This document shows positions 9,016 to 16,841 of a stretch of DNA of 64,000 nt, one piece after another. Numbering within the stretch: position 1 is the first letter of the stretch; each line of letters begins with the position of its first letter. The DNA lies in the NCBI RefSeq assembly GCF_904066215.1, contig NZ_LR880474.1, positions 558,001 to 622,000 of the forward strand. Reading direction: 5' to 3'. The stretch comes from Microbacterium sp. Nx66 (GTDB taxonomy: Bacteria; Actinomycetota; Actinomycetes; Actinomycetales; Microbacteriaceae). The position numbers were made by a program, and so were the translations under genes. The notes beneath the pieces were generated by a model, which was not told the DNA's origin, did not search any database, and worked only from the letters and a program-made list of their open reading frames with translations.

Positions 9016-9321
9016 TCAGCGCGGGTCGGTGAGGTGGTCCAGGTGAAGATCGCCGGAGGCGTTGAGAGCCTGCACGATCTGCTGGATGCGGTGCGGGTCC
9101 ACCGCTGGCGGCTCCGCGTCGTCGAAGCCGAACTGCAGGGGGATGGCGGGGTGGATCCACACGCTGGCCCGCCGGTCGATGCCGCCCTCGAGAGGCCGCC
9201 ACGTCATCATGAAGCTCTCCTGTCGGCGCAGCTTCGTGGCGATGACGATCTTCAGATGCGCGAGCGTCTCATCGTCGATGAGGATCGGATCCGAGTGCCC
9301 GTCGTACCGGAGTCTTCCCAT
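9016..9321 (-). CDS. DUF7882-type small protein, 101 aa
   Basis: Starting at ATG 9321, the protein opens MGRLRYDGHSDPILIDDETL and continues AHLKIVIATKLRRQESF, then a region with Trp/Pro-rich WRPLEGGIDRRASVWIHPAI. This pattern is shared by a family of about 100-aa proteins common in Microbacteriaceae, often mislabelled as DNA ligase-related. No function is established. The frame is open far upstream, but the family start matches this ATG. It precedes the 174-aa membrane-anchored protein gene. Confidence 0.75.
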   Translation of the reverse strand: MGRLRYDGHSDPILIDDETLAHLKIVIATKLRRQESFMMTWRPLEGGIDRRASVWIHPAIPLQFGFDDAEPPAVDPHRIQQIVQALNASGDLHLDHLTDPR

Positions 9322-9487
9322 GATGCTGACGGTACACCCCTCCGGGGTCTCACCCCGTCCGGGGCGCGAGAGCAGCGGAACGGGAGTGAAGGGGGTGGCG
9401 TTCGCGTCGCGGGACGCCCGCCCTTGGTACGGTGACCGCGGAGGACACCACGTCCCCTGGGGCCGCCGAGCAAGAGAGAACTTCGAG

Positions 9488-10813
9488 ATGAAGCGCACGT
9501 CCCGCTTGCGTCTTGGTCGCATCGGGATCGTCGCCGTGCTCGCGATCGTGCTGGGATCGCTGGTGCCGGCCCTCACCACGACCGGCTCCGCGGTCGCCGC
9601 TTCCGACGGCTACATGGTCTATCCGGCCTCGGGCAACATCCAATCGAAGGTCGGAGACGGCTGCCTCGGCAACTATCGCGCCCACGACGGCATCGACATC
9701 TCCCGGAACGGCGGGACACCGATCCTGGCGGCGTACGACGGTGTGATCAAGAGCCGCACGTCGAACGGCGGATACGGCAACTACGTCGATGTGCAGCACC
9801 CGGGCGGCTACGTCACCCGGTACGCCCACATGGCGGCATCCGGCTGGTACGCACCGGGGACGAAGGTCCTGCGCGGGCAGCAGATCGGCGTCGTCGGGAA
9901 CACCGGCAACTCCGCCGCCTACCACCTGCACTTCGAGGTGTGGCTGAACGGCAAGGTCTACTCCCAGATCAACCAGGGATTCACCTGCCTGTCGAACGTC
10001 ACGCGGGGTGGGACGATCCCGCTGTTCTTCCCCGGTCTCGGAGCCAGCGACGCGGCGGGGATCGACACCGCCGACTTCACCGGCAACGGAAAGTCCGATC
10101 TTCTCGTCGTCGCGGGCAACGGGGACCTCCGACTGCGAGCGGGGGACGGCCGCAGCGGCCTCGCCGGCCCGACCACGCTGTTCGGAGGCGGGTGGGCGAA
10201 CTCCCGACGGCACATCACCCACTCGGACTTCAACGGAGACGGCCATGCGGATATCCTCGTGGCCCGCTCCGACGGCGCCCTGGAGTACTACGCCGGGAAC
10301 GGCGCCGGCGGCTTCCGGGCGGCGACCACCCCGGGAGCCGGGTGGTACGGAATGCGTCACGTCACCTCCGGTGCGGATTTCACCGGGGACGGACGGCAGG
10401 ACGTCATCGGGGTGTCCCCGACCGGGACCCTCGTGATCTTCCCCGGCAACGGGGCGGGCGGCTTCCGCACTCCGAACGTCACCGTGGGCAACGGCTGGGA
10501 GGGTTTCCACTACCTCGTCGCCGGAGACTTCGACGGCGACGGACGGGGTGACCTCATCGGGGTCGCCGGTGATGGCGTGCTGAGGCTCTACACCGGCGCG
10601 TCGGGCCTGCGTACCTGGCGTCAGGCCGGGACTGGGTGGCAGGAGATCACCGAGGTCACCGGCGGCGCGGACTACAACGGGGACGGCCGTGCGGACCTCG
10701 TCGCGCGCACGGCCGCAGGACAGCTCTATCTCTATCCCGGCAATGGCGCCGGAGGATTCGGCACCAAGATCCTCATGGCCTCGGATGCGGCGGACTACCT
10801 CGCGATCGAATAG
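9488..10813 (+). CDS. Secreted M23 peptidase with FG-GAP/VCBS-like repeats
   Basis: A 441-aa exported protein. Residues 1-38 are a signal peptide (basic start, hydrophobic core, cleavage near AVAASDG). Next is a LytM/M23 zinc peptidase domain with HDGIDIS (zinc ligands H and D) and HLHFEVW (the H-x-H motif), at about residues 70-165. The C-terminal half holds five or so repeats each with an Asp-rich calcium-binding-like loop (DFTGNGKSD, DFNGDGHAD, DFTGDGRQD, DFDGDGRGD, DYNGDGRAD), typical of FG-GAP/VCBS beta-propellers. M23 enzymes cut peptidoglycan cross-bridges; the propeller probably binds the cell surface. The start at ATG 9488 fits the signal peptide. Confidence 0.92.
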   Translation: MKRTSRLRLGRIGIVAVLAIVLGSLVPALTTTGSAVAASDGYMVYPASGNIQSKVGDGCLGNYRAHDGIDISRNGGTPILAAYDGVIKSRTSNGGYGNYVDVQHPGGYVTRYAHMAASGWYAPGTKVLRGQQIGVVGNTGNSAAYHLHFEVWLNGKVYSQINQGFTCLSNVTRGGTIPLFFPGLGASDAAGIDTADFTGNGKSDLLVVAGNGDLRLRAGDGRSGLAGPTTLFGGGWANSRRHITHSDFNGDGHADILVARSDGALEYYAGNGAGGFRAATTPGAGWYGMRHVTSGADFTGDGRQDVIGVSPTGTLVIFPGNGAGGFRTPNVTVGNGWEGFHYLVAGDFDGDGRGDLIGVAGDGVLRLYTGASGLRTWRQAGTGWQEITEVTGGADYNGDGRADLVARTAAGQLYLYPGNGAGGFGTKILMASDAADYLAIE

Positions 10814-10856
10814 CCCCGTCGCGTGACTGGCCCCCGCCGACGCGTATCGTGGGCGC

Positions 10857-11702
10857 ATGGCCGCTCCGACCCTCGATGACATCGCGGCGGCGCTGTACGC
10901 GGGGCCGCCCGAGGAGTTCACGGCCGCCCGGAATGCGCGGGCGAAAGACCTCGACGATCGCGCGCTCGCCGCGGAGGTGAAGGCGCTCCGCAAGCCGGCG
11001 GTGGCCGCCTGGGTGGTCAACGTCTTCGCGCAGGAGCGCGCTGCGCAACTGGGGGAGGCCCTGGCGCTGGCCGCGGAGCTGCGCGAGGCGCAGGCGGATC
11101 TGGACGCTGCGGCGCTGGCGAAGCTCGGCCGGGAACGGCGCGCCCTGACCAGGCGGCTCGCCGAGACCGCCGCGGACCTCGCGGGCTCCCGCGGAGAACG
11201 GGTGACGGCGGCGACGCGGGATGCGGTCGAGCAGACGATCTCCGCGGCGTTCTTCGACCCGGACGCGGCCGCCGCCGTGGCGTCCGGACGTCTCGTGCGG
11301 ACGTTGGAACCCTCGGGCACGGCGGACGACATCCGCGACGCGGTGGCCGGGACGCTCCCCGCGCTGCAGCCGCAACCCCCGCGTCCTCCGGACGAACTGC
11401 AGGAGCGCCGGAAGCGCCGGGACGCGGAACGTCGGGCGGCTGCTGCGGAGAAGGACCTCGCGGCGGCGGAGCGCGCCCTCGCGAAGGAGGACGAGGCGGT
11501 GCAGGCGCTGCACGACCGCGCCGAGGAGCTGGCCGACGGGATCGCCGAGCTGGAAGCGCAGCTGGAGCAGCTGCGTCAGGAGGCCGACCGCGTCGCCCGC
11601 GACCGTCCCGCCGCGGAGAAGAGGCGCACCGTGGCCGTGGAGAAGAAGGACACCGCTGCCGAGGCCGTGCAGGCGGCGCGCGAGGCCCTCGACGGCCTCT
11701 GA
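10857..11702 (+). CDS. Coiled-coil hypothetical protein, 281 aa
   Basis: An almost entirely helical, Ala/Glu/Arg-rich protein. The N-terminal 60 residues include PTLDDIAAALYAGPPEEF and AEVKALRKPAVAAWVVN, conserved in a family of actinobacterial proteins that databases sometimes mislabel as transposases. A Pro-rich hinge near residues 160-175 (PQPPRPP) separates two coiled-coil regions; the second (about 178-280) is a continuous heptad-like coil. There is no signal peptide or catalytic motif. Function unknown. Confidence 0.75.
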   Translation: MAAPTLDDIAAALYAGPPEEFTAARNARAKDLDDRALAAEVKALRKPAVAAWVVNVFAQERAAQLGEALALAAELREAQADLDAAALAKLGRERRALTRRLAETAADLAGSRGERVTAATRDAVEQTISAAFFDPDAAAAVASGRLVRTLEPSGTADDIRDAVAGTLPALQPQPPRPPDELQERRKRRDAERRAAAAEKDLAAAERALAKEDEAVQALHDRAEELADGIAELEAQLEQLRQEADRVARDRPAAEKRRTVAVEKKDTAAEAVQAAREALDGL

Positions 11703-11705
11703 GCG

Positions 11706-12143
11706 TCAGCTTCGGGCGGCGGTCTTCTCCTCGTCGGAGTTCGGCGTCCATCCGAACCAGCCGTCGTCGGACGGGATGACGCTCCAGTCGCCGCAGACGA
11801 AGACGGTCTTCGCCTCGTACGCGGAGGGGGCATCGTCCAGAGTCCAGGTCGGGGCAGAGGTGCGCTCCGTCTCCACGCAGTCCTCCGGCAGTTTGGCCGT
11901 GCTCGCCAACAGGAGGACGGCGTCGTCGGCGTCCTCGATCGTCGACGTCCGGAGCGTGAGCGTGGTCGCGTCTTCCGGAACCCAGTCCGCATCGACCGGC
12001 GCGTCCGCGCGGAAGGCGTCGACGTCATCGAACGTCCTGGTCGACTGCTTGTGCACGAGACCCTCCACGGCGGCGCATCCGCCGAGCAGCAGGGTGCCAC
12101 CGAGGAGCAGGGCGGCAGCGGGGAGGAGGGTGCGTCGTGTCAT
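11706..12143 (-). CDS. Small secreted lipoprotein, 145 aa
   Basis: The N-terminus is a lipoprotein signal: MTRR, a hydrophobic core and the lipobox LLGGC with Cys at residue 23. The mature domain (about 120 aa) has two further cysteines (EDCVE and FVCGDW) that could form a disulfide. No known domain was recognised. It faces the coiled-coil gene, with only a few bases between the stop codons. It would be anchored on the outer face of the membrane. Confidence 0.75.
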   Translation of the reverse strand: MTRRTLLPAAALLLGGTLLLGGCAAVEGLVHKQSTRTFDDVDAFRADAPVDADWVPEDATTLTLRTSTIEDADDAVLLLASTAKLPEDCVETERTSAPTWTLDDAPSAYEAKTVFVCGDWSVIPSDDGWFGWTPNSDEEKTAARS

Positions 12144-12250
12144 GATTCCACTCTGCTCACGGGCGCGGCGAACGGCGTCCGTCGGGGGAGGTATCCCTCG
12201 TCATCATCGGGAGTGATCTCTCCCGGAGGTGCCTCCGATAGCCTCGGAGG

Positions 12251-12994
12251 ATGCGGGAGGAAGTCCTCGAGGGCGGCAACGCGAGCGGACCCGTCGTGCG
12301 GGTCGGGGACACCGTCCGGAAGGCGTGGACGGCCGCGACTCCGCACGTGATCGCCTATGTGCAGGCGATGCGGGACCGCGGAGTGGATGCGCCCGAGCCG
12401 CGCGGTAGAGACGCGCAGGGGCGGCAGATCATCGAGTTCGTCCCTGGCACGCTCGCGATGGACTCCGCACCGCTCTCCGCCGCCGAGCTCGGCCGCGTGG
12501 GCGGGATGGTCCGGCGGATCCATGACGTGTCGGCGCGCCATGTCCCCGCCACCGATGCGGTCTGGGAACCTCCCCTGTCAGCGCCGGCGCAGGAGCTCAT
12601 CTGCCACAACGACCTGGCGCCGTGGAACCTGATGCTCGGCGACCGCTGGGTCTTCATCGACTGGGACGGCGCCGCCCCGAGCACTCGGTCCTGGGACCTC
12701 GCCTTCTCCGCGCAGACGTTCGCGCTTCCGGATCCGGCCCGCGACCCGCAGCGCTCCGCCGACGACCTGGCGGCCTTCGTCGATGGATACGGTGCCGACG
12801 AGGAGCTGCGCGCGGAGCTTCCGGACATGATGCGCCAGCGCACGCAGGCGATGCTCGATCTGCTGCGCTCGTCCGCGGAGACGGGACGCGAGCCGTGGGG
12901 GACGATGTACCGCACGGGTCACGGGGCGCACTGGAAGGCGGCGCTCGACTACGTCACCGCGCATCGGGATGTGTGGCAGCGCGCGCTGGGGTGA
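12251..12994 (+). CDS. Aminoglycoside phosphotransferase-family (kinase-fold) protein
   Basis: A 247-aa protein with the hallmarks of the APH/choline kinase superfamily: the catalytic loop CHNDLAPWNLM at about residues 118-128 and the metal-binding DWDGA a short way after. The N-terminal lobe is short and begins VVRVGDTVRKAW, with the phosphate-binding region reduced. The family phosphorylates small alcohols or sugars, and many chromosomal members have no role in antibiotic resistance; the substrate here is unknown. It lies 23 bases upstream of the alpha/beta hydrolase on the same strand, so the two may form a pair. Confidence 0.85.
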   Translation: MREEVLEGGNASGPVVRVGDTVRKAWTAATPHVIAYVQAMRDRGVDAPEPRGRDAQGRQIIEFVPGTLAMDSAPLSAAELGRVGGMVRRIHDVSARHVPATDAVWEPPLSAPAQELICHNDLAPWNLMLGDRWVFIDWDGAAPSTRSWDLAFSAQTFALPDPARDPQRSADDLAAFVDGYGADEELRAELPDMMRQRTQAMLDLLRSSAETGREPWGTMYRTGHGAHWKAALDYVTAHRDVWQRALG

Positions 12995-13017
12995 CGTTCC
13001 GCCGGTGTGATTCTCCT

Positions 13018-14064
13018 ATGGTGATCGACATGAGTGACGACCTCGGCCGCGCAGTGATCGCGGATCTCTGCCGGATCCCGAACCCGGAGTCGATCGACAG
13101 GACGGCGTACGTCGACCTCGGCGGTGTCTCCCAGTTCGTCTCGATCCGCGGGCGCAGCACACGGAACCCCGTGCTCGTCGTCTGCCATGGCGGCCCGGCC
13201 CTGCCGTCGCTGCCCTCGTCGTGGGTCTGGCAACGAGGCGTGGAGGAGTACTTCACCGTCGTCAACTACGACCAGCGCGCGAGCGGCAAGTCCGCGAGCG
13301 CAGTATCCGAAGGCATGGACCTCAGCGTCGACCGGTACGTCGACGATCTCGCGGAGCTGATCGCGTGGCTCCAGCGGGAGCTCGGCGTGCAGAAGGTCGG
13401 AGTCCTCGGGCACAGCTGGGGGACGGTCCTCGGTCTCACTCTGGCCCAGCGGCGCCCCGACCTGCTGTGGGCGTCTATCGGCGTCGGGCAGGTCATCTCC
13501 GGACCCGAGAACGAGGTGGCGAGCTTCCGCCACGCGATGCAGAGTGCTGTCGCGGACCGGAACGAGCAGGCGATCTCGGAGTTGCAGGCACTGGGGGAGT
13601 ACCCGGGCGAGCAACCGCTGACCGTCGAGCGCATCGTGACCTGCCGGAGATGGGCGCAGTACTACGGCGGCCTCTCGGCGTATCGCTCCGACTTCGCGTA
13701 CTTCACCGAGTCCCAGGAGCTGTCCCCGTATTACACGGACGCCGACCTGGAGCTCATCGGCATCGGGCAGCGGGCGACCATGCCCGAGGTGCTGCCGGCC
13801 CTGCTCGGCTTCGACGCCCGCGACCAGACCGCGTTCGAGGTGCCGATCCTCCAGTTCCTCGGACGGCACGACTGGACGACGCCCACCGGACCGGTGGCCC
13901 GCTGGCTGGAGACCGTGACGGCGCCCGCGACGCACGTCGTCTGGTTCGAGAACTCCGCACACCTGTGCATGTTCGAGGAGCCCGGGAAATTCCTCGTGAG
14001 CCTCGTGACCCACGCGCTGCCGCATGCGGTCGTTCCAGGGCAAAGCAAAACCCCCGCCATGTAG
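13018..14064 (+). CDS. Alpha/beta hydrolase (proline iminopeptidase-like)
   Basis: A 348-aa hydrolase. VVCHGGPALPS carries the oxyanion-hole HGGP motif of the prolyl aminopeptidase-type family, GHSWGT is the nucleophile elbow, and FLGRHDW and ENSAHL supply the likely catalytic Asp and His. The start ATG 13018 is chosen just after the preceding gene; an ATG four codons later is also possible. The last seven codons and the stop lie inside the left arm and loop of a terminator hairpin (14047-14081), so the true C-terminus has been fitted against the terminator of the convergent tRNA remnant. No signal peptide: cytoplasmic. Confidence 0.88.
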   Translation: MVIDMSDDLGRAVIADLCRIPNPESIDRTAYVDLGGVSQFVSIRGRSTRNPVLVVCHGGPALPSLPSSWVWQRGVEEYFTVVNYDQRASGKSASAVSEGMDLSVDRYVDDLAELIAWLQRELGVQKVGVLGHSWGTVLGLTLAQRRPDLLWASIGVGQVISGPENEVASFRHAMQSAVADRNEQAISELQALGEYPGEQPLTVERIVTCRRWAQYYGGLSAYRSDFAYFTESQELSPYYTDADLELIGIGQRATMPEVLPALLGFDARDQTAFEVPILQFLGRHDWTTPTGPVARWLETVTAPATHVVWFENSAHLCMFEEPGKFLVSLVTHALPHAVVPGQSKTPAM

Positions 14065-14081
14065 AAGCTAGGCGAGGGTTT
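14047..14081 (-). terminator. Intrinsic terminator, probably of the minus-strand tRNA remnant
   Basis: Read on the minus strand, AAACCCTCGCC pairs with GGCGGGGGTTT (one mismatch) across a loop, followed by TTTTGCTTT. This is a good rho-independent terminator for minus-strand transcription. It sits 28 bases downstream of the 3' end of the tRNA-like fragment at 14109-14143, as expected for a native tRNA terminator. The hydrolase stop codon lies in its loop. Confidence 0.7.
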
Positions 14082-14108
14082 CTGGGCTGATTGTAATGAT
14101 CAGCCGTG

Positions 14109-14143
14109 TGACTCCGACCGGCATCGATCCGGTGACCTTTCGA
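14109..14143 (-). other. 3' fragment of a tRNA-Phe-like gene: candidate attachment site (island left border)
   Basis: On the minus strand these 35 bases read like the 3' half of a tRNA: anticodon-stem end TCGAA, variable loop AGGTC, T-stem ACCGG and CCGGT pairing across a seven-base loop, then acceptor strand CGGAGTC and discriminator A. The order agrees with actinobacterial tRNA-Phe as I remember it. The 5' half is missing: similarity stops at the anticodon stem, where most tRNA-targeting integrases cut. A tRNA-type terminator lies downstream on the same strand. The loop (ATCGATG) departs from the standard TTC start, so the identity needs a proper search. Confidence 0.5.
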
Positions 14144-14314
14144 GTAAGAGTTTCGCCCTATCAGGGGTTTCTGCGGACTTGCGGGTGCTTTGAACAGTCC
14201 TGATCGCGCCTGCTTTCGGTTGCCAGCGAGTGCCGCGAGCTGGCGGTGAATCTGCGGAATAGATGCGGGGTTCTGGACATTCGGTAGCGTCTGCTCCGTG
14301 TCGATGGTCGCGCT

Positions 14315-14428
14315 TTATTCTTTGGCCACGAACCGATCGCGGTCCTCGTCCAGGCGCGGGGTCGCCCACGGCACCGTTTCCGCGAGCGACGCGAACCGCT
14401 CGGTGGGGTCGTCCGGCGTCGTGGGCAT
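14315..14428 (-). CDS. Possible 37-aa small ORF, divergent from the Abi-like gene
   Basis: The minus strand reads ATG at 14428 to TAA at 14315 with strongly coding-like third positions (nearly all G or C until the last codons). The peptide starts MPTTPDDPTERFASL and ends DRFVAKE; it is acidic and hydrophilic. The Shine-Dalgarno-like GAGGG is too close to this ATG to be ideal, and the frame is open upstream without a start, so it may instead be the tail of a truncated gene. Otherwise the 356 bases from 14144 to 14499 hold no recognised gene. An antitoxin-like or leader role is possible but unsupported. Confidence 0.35.
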   Translation of the reverse strand: MPTTPDDPTERFASLAETVPWATPRLDEDRDRFVAKE

Positions 14429-14499
14429 GCCCTCACGGTACTCGTGTCTCGCCTGCGCGAGGACTCCGGTGTTGTCTCCGCGGCCGCCAAGATGGAAGC

Positions 14500-15300
14500 A
14501 TGACGTTCCCGCTCAACGACGAGATCGCCGCCGCCTTCGCGCAGTTCTTCTTCGGCGGCGGTAGCGGGCCGAGCCACTCCACGCTGTCACGACTCTTCGC
14601 GGGCGCCGGATACGTCGACGCTGATCCCTACGACTTGAACACGCAGGCACCGAACAAGCAGCAGCGCGTCCTCGCGGTGTTCCGAGCGGCCGAGCGGCGG
14701 CCCGCGGGCGCGCTCGTTGACGGGATGCTCAACGCGCTCCGGCTCGACGGCGCGTTTGGGAAGTATGCCGACGACAAGCACGTCGCTGACCTGCACGCGG
14801 CGGTGACCCACGCCGGCTGGGCGCTCTCGGCGTACGGACGGCTCGAGTACGCGGGCGACATCCACCTCGAGACCGGCGGTCGCGCCGCGCTCGATGAACA
14901 GCTCGAGCGGCTGCGGCGGAACATCGACGACCCGGCGGCGCTGCTCGGCGGGGCGAAGGAGCTGCTCGAAGCCGTCGCGAAGTTCGTCCTCGAGGAGGGC
15001 AACCGCCTGCCGGAGCGCGCCGACTTCCCGGCGCTGGTGGCGCTCTCGTTCGAGAAGCTGGGGCTTCGCCCGGCGGTCGTCGACGACTCGGTCCCGGGCG
15101 CGAAGCAGGTCCCCTCGATCTACCAGTCGGCGAAGACCGTAGCATTCACCGTCAACGAGCTGCGGAATCTGCAGGGCACCGGCCACGGCCGGACGCTCCT
15201 CACCGGAGTGACTGCTGAGGCGGCGCGCTACGTCATCCGCGAGGTTGTACACGTCGCCGACCTGATGTTGTCGACGCACGACCGCCAGATGGGGCGGTAG
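14500..15300 (+). CDS. Abortive-infection (Abi_C-like, HEPN) protein
   Basis: A 266-aa protein starting at ATG 14500 with GGAAG a few bases upstream. The N-terminal half is helical with no recognised motif. The C-terminal 100 residues resemble the Abi_C domain: a helical pair ending in ELRNLQGTGHGRTLL, in which R-N-x5-H (RNLQGTGH) matches the HEPN RNase motif R-x4-6-H. Abi proteins of this type are thought to act as phage-triggered RNases that halt growth. It is the first gene of the island after the tRNA scar and precedes a restriction-like operon, consistent with a defence cluster. It appears to have no dedicated partner unless the small ORF at 14315 is one. Confidence 0.7.
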   Translation: MTFPLNDEIAAAFAQFFFGGGSGPSHSTLSRLFAGAGYVDADPYDLNTQAPNKQQRVLAVFRAAERRPAGALVDGMLNALRLDGAFGKYADDKHVADLHAAVTHAGWALSAYGRLEYAGDIHLETGGRAALDEQLERLRRNIDDPAALLGGAKELLEAVAKFVLEEGNRLPERADFPALVALSFEKLGLRPAVVDDSVPGAKQVPSIYQSAKTVAFTVNELRNLQGTGHGRTLLTGVTAEAARYVIREVVHVADLMLSTHDRQMGR

Positions 15301-15333
15301 GCAGGCGCGGCCGTCGGAGGCCTTCGGGCGCGG

Positions 15334-15558
15334 CTAAGCCACGTCGCTCAGTAACTGATTCACCCGGCTCCGGCTGACGCCGAGCGCCTCCTGGAGCTCC
15401 TTGATGGGCGTGCCAGCTGCGCGAAGCGCCTTGCACACCGCCGCTCGCTTGGCGAGCAGCTCGGCGTGCTCGGCCTCGTTCGCCTGCAGACGTGCGACGA
15501 TGTCCACTGCCTCTTTCAGCAGGGTCACCCGTGTCTCGGCGCGCTCGACGGCGGTCAT
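15334..15558 (-). CDS. Small helix-turn-helix regulator, 74 aa
   Basis: Starting at ATG 15558 (an upstream in-frame start would run through the palindrome), the protein has a helical N-terminus (residues 1-45, probable dimerising coil) and a C-terminal HTH: PIKELQEALGVSRSRVNQLL, ending DVA. It is transcribed away from the methyltransferase operon, and a 38-bp palindrome lies in the shared upstream region only 20 bases from its start. By position it is a candidate controller of the modification-restriction genes, comparable in role, though not clearly in sequence, to C proteins of restriction-modification systems. Confidence 0.65.
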   Translation of the reverse strand: MTAVERAETRVTLLKEAVDIVARLQANEAEHAELLAKRAAVCKALRAAGTPIKELQEALGVSRSRVNQLLSDVA

Positions 15559-15578
15559 GCGAACACTGTATAGCCATA

Positions 15579-15616
15579 TGCACATATCTGTACAACCTGC
15601 TGTACAGATATGTGCA
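15579..15616. promoter_or_regulatory. 38-bp perfect palindromic operator
   Basis: TGCACATATCTGTACA (15579-15594) and its exact reverse complement TGTACAGATATGTGCA (15601-15616) flank a six-base spacer. It lies between the divergent HTH gene and the methyltransferase operon. Each arm itself contains near-palindromic TGTACA/TGCACA elements, suggesting two dimer sites. Its AT-richness contrasts with its surroundings. The HTH protein at 15334 is the obvious candidate ligand. Confidence 0.7.
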
Positions 15617-15636
15617 ATGAGCATTACACTGAGTGG

Positions 15637-15762
15637 ATGCCCCAGCCCAGCTCGCGCCGCGCCATCAAGGCGCAGTCGGACCCCCGCCGTATCGTCGCAA
15701 CTATGACGCGGTCAATCTCTTGCGCGAAATCGCACCTCGAGCTCGACGGGGCAGGCCGATGA
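15637..15762 (+). CDS. Possible 41-aa ORF coupled to the EcoRI-type methyltransferase
   Basis: ATG at 15637 opens 41 codons (starting MPQPSSRRAIKAQSDPRRIV) whose TGA overlaps the ATG of the methyltransferase (ATGA at 15759-15762). Such overlap is typical of translational coupling. The peptide is basic and Ser/Arg-rich with no known domain, and it could be a leader peptide, a small regulator or a chance frame. An alternative is that the methyltransferase frame starts further up at GTG 15633; that extension is not typical of the family. Confidence 0.35.
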   Translation: MPQPSSRRAIKAQSDPRRIVATMTRSISCAKSHLELDGAGR

Positions 15763-16841
15763 CGCTCATCACTGCCGCGAATGGCAATCTGTCAGCGGCG
15801 AGGGGGGCCAAGAAGGACGAGTTCTACACCCAGCTGGTTGACATCGAGAAGGAGCTCAGTCACTACCGGAAACACTTCGCCGGCAAGGTCGTCTACCTCA
15901 ACTGCGACGACCCAAGGGTCAGCAACTTCTTCCGTTACTTCTCCGAGAACTTTGAGGCGCTGGGCCTGAAGCGACTCATCGCCACGTGCTACCAGAGCGA
16001 GGATCCGGGCCAGTTCAGCCGGGGCGACTCCTCGCGCGCTGTCTGGCTCGAGTACGACGGCGACAAGAACGGCAACCGCGTGCCGGACGCCAACGAGATC
16101 GGCGTGCGTCCTCTCAAGGGCGATGGCGACTTCCGGAGCGCCGAGAGCGTCGAGCTGCTGCGCCAAGCGGACATCGTCGTCACGAACCCGCCATTCTCGC
16201 TGTTCCGCGAGTTCGTCGCCCAGCTCGTCGAGCACGACAAGCAGTTCATCATCCTCGGGAACATGAACGCGCTCACCTACAAGGAGATATTCCCGCTCTT
16301 CCAGAACAACCAGATGTGGTACGGCCCGAGCATCCGCAGCGGCGACCGCGAGTTTCGCGTGCCAGCCGACTACCCGCTTGAGGCTGCAGGGACCCGGGTT
16401 GATGCGGAGGGAAACCGATACATTCGCGTCAAGGGCGTTCGTTGGTTCACCAACCTCGACTATGACGAGCGGCACCGAGACCTCGAACTGACTAAGCGAT
16501 ACCGCGAGGCCGACTATCCGCGCTACGCGAACTTCGACGCAATCGAGGTCGGCAAAACCGCGGATATTCCGTCCGACTACGCCGGCCTCATGGGCGTCCC
16601 GATCACGTTCATCGACAAGTACAACCCAGAGCAGTTCGAGATCGTCGGGTCGAGCAAGACCTTGGGCCAGCCCATGTCCCAGATCGCCGAGAAGGGCACC
16701 TACCAGCAGGGCGGCCCACGGTTCTACCTGCCGACACCGCGCGGCTATCGACGCATGTACGACCGGATCGTCGTGCGAAACCGGCGCCTTTCGGGCGGGA
16801 ATCGGGGATTGGACGCGCGTGTCGTATCGCTACCTCGGTAA
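15759..16841 (+). CDS. EcoRI-type adenine-specific DNA methyltransferase
   Basis: A 360-aa enzyme beginning MTLITAANGNLSAARGAKKD, followed by EFYTQLVDIEKEL, the N-terminal signature of the EcoRI methylase family. TNPPF at about residues 142-146 is the catalytic motif IV (N/D-P-P-Y/F). Members transfer methyl from S-adenosylmethionine to the N6 of adenine. Many are solitary or linked to diverse nucleases. ATG 15759 is preferred to the longer GTG start because GGGGCAGG lies upstream and the family start aligns. It overlaps the next methyltransferase gene by 23 bases, so the two are translated together. Confidence 0.9.
   Translation: MTLITAANGNLSAARGAKKDEFYTQLVDIEKELSHYRKHFAGKVVYLNCDDPRVSNFFRYFSENFEALGLKRLIATCYQSEDPGQFSRGDSSRAVWLEYDGDKNGNRVPDANEIGVRPLKGDGDFRSAESVELLRQADIVVTNPPFSLFREFVAQLVEHDKQFIILGNMNALTYKEIFPLFQNNQMWYGPSIRSGDREFRVPADYPLEAAGTRVDAEGNRYIRVKGVRWFTNLDYDERHRDLELTKRYREADYPRYANFDAIEVGKTADIPSDYAGLMGVPITFIDKYNPEQFEIVGSSKTLGQPMSQIAEKGTYQQGGPRFYLPTPRGYRRMYDRIVVRNRRLSGGNRGLDARVVSLPR

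Noticed and set aside
9350..11332. Long minus-strand open frame across the M23 peptidase gene
   Set aside because: It is antisense to genes with clear domains (M23, FG-GAP) and has Ala/Arg/Ser-rich shadow composition.
14109..14143. A complete tRNA gene at this place
   Set aside because: Only the 3' half is present; upstream sequence does not provide the D-arm, anticodon loop or acceptor 5' strand.
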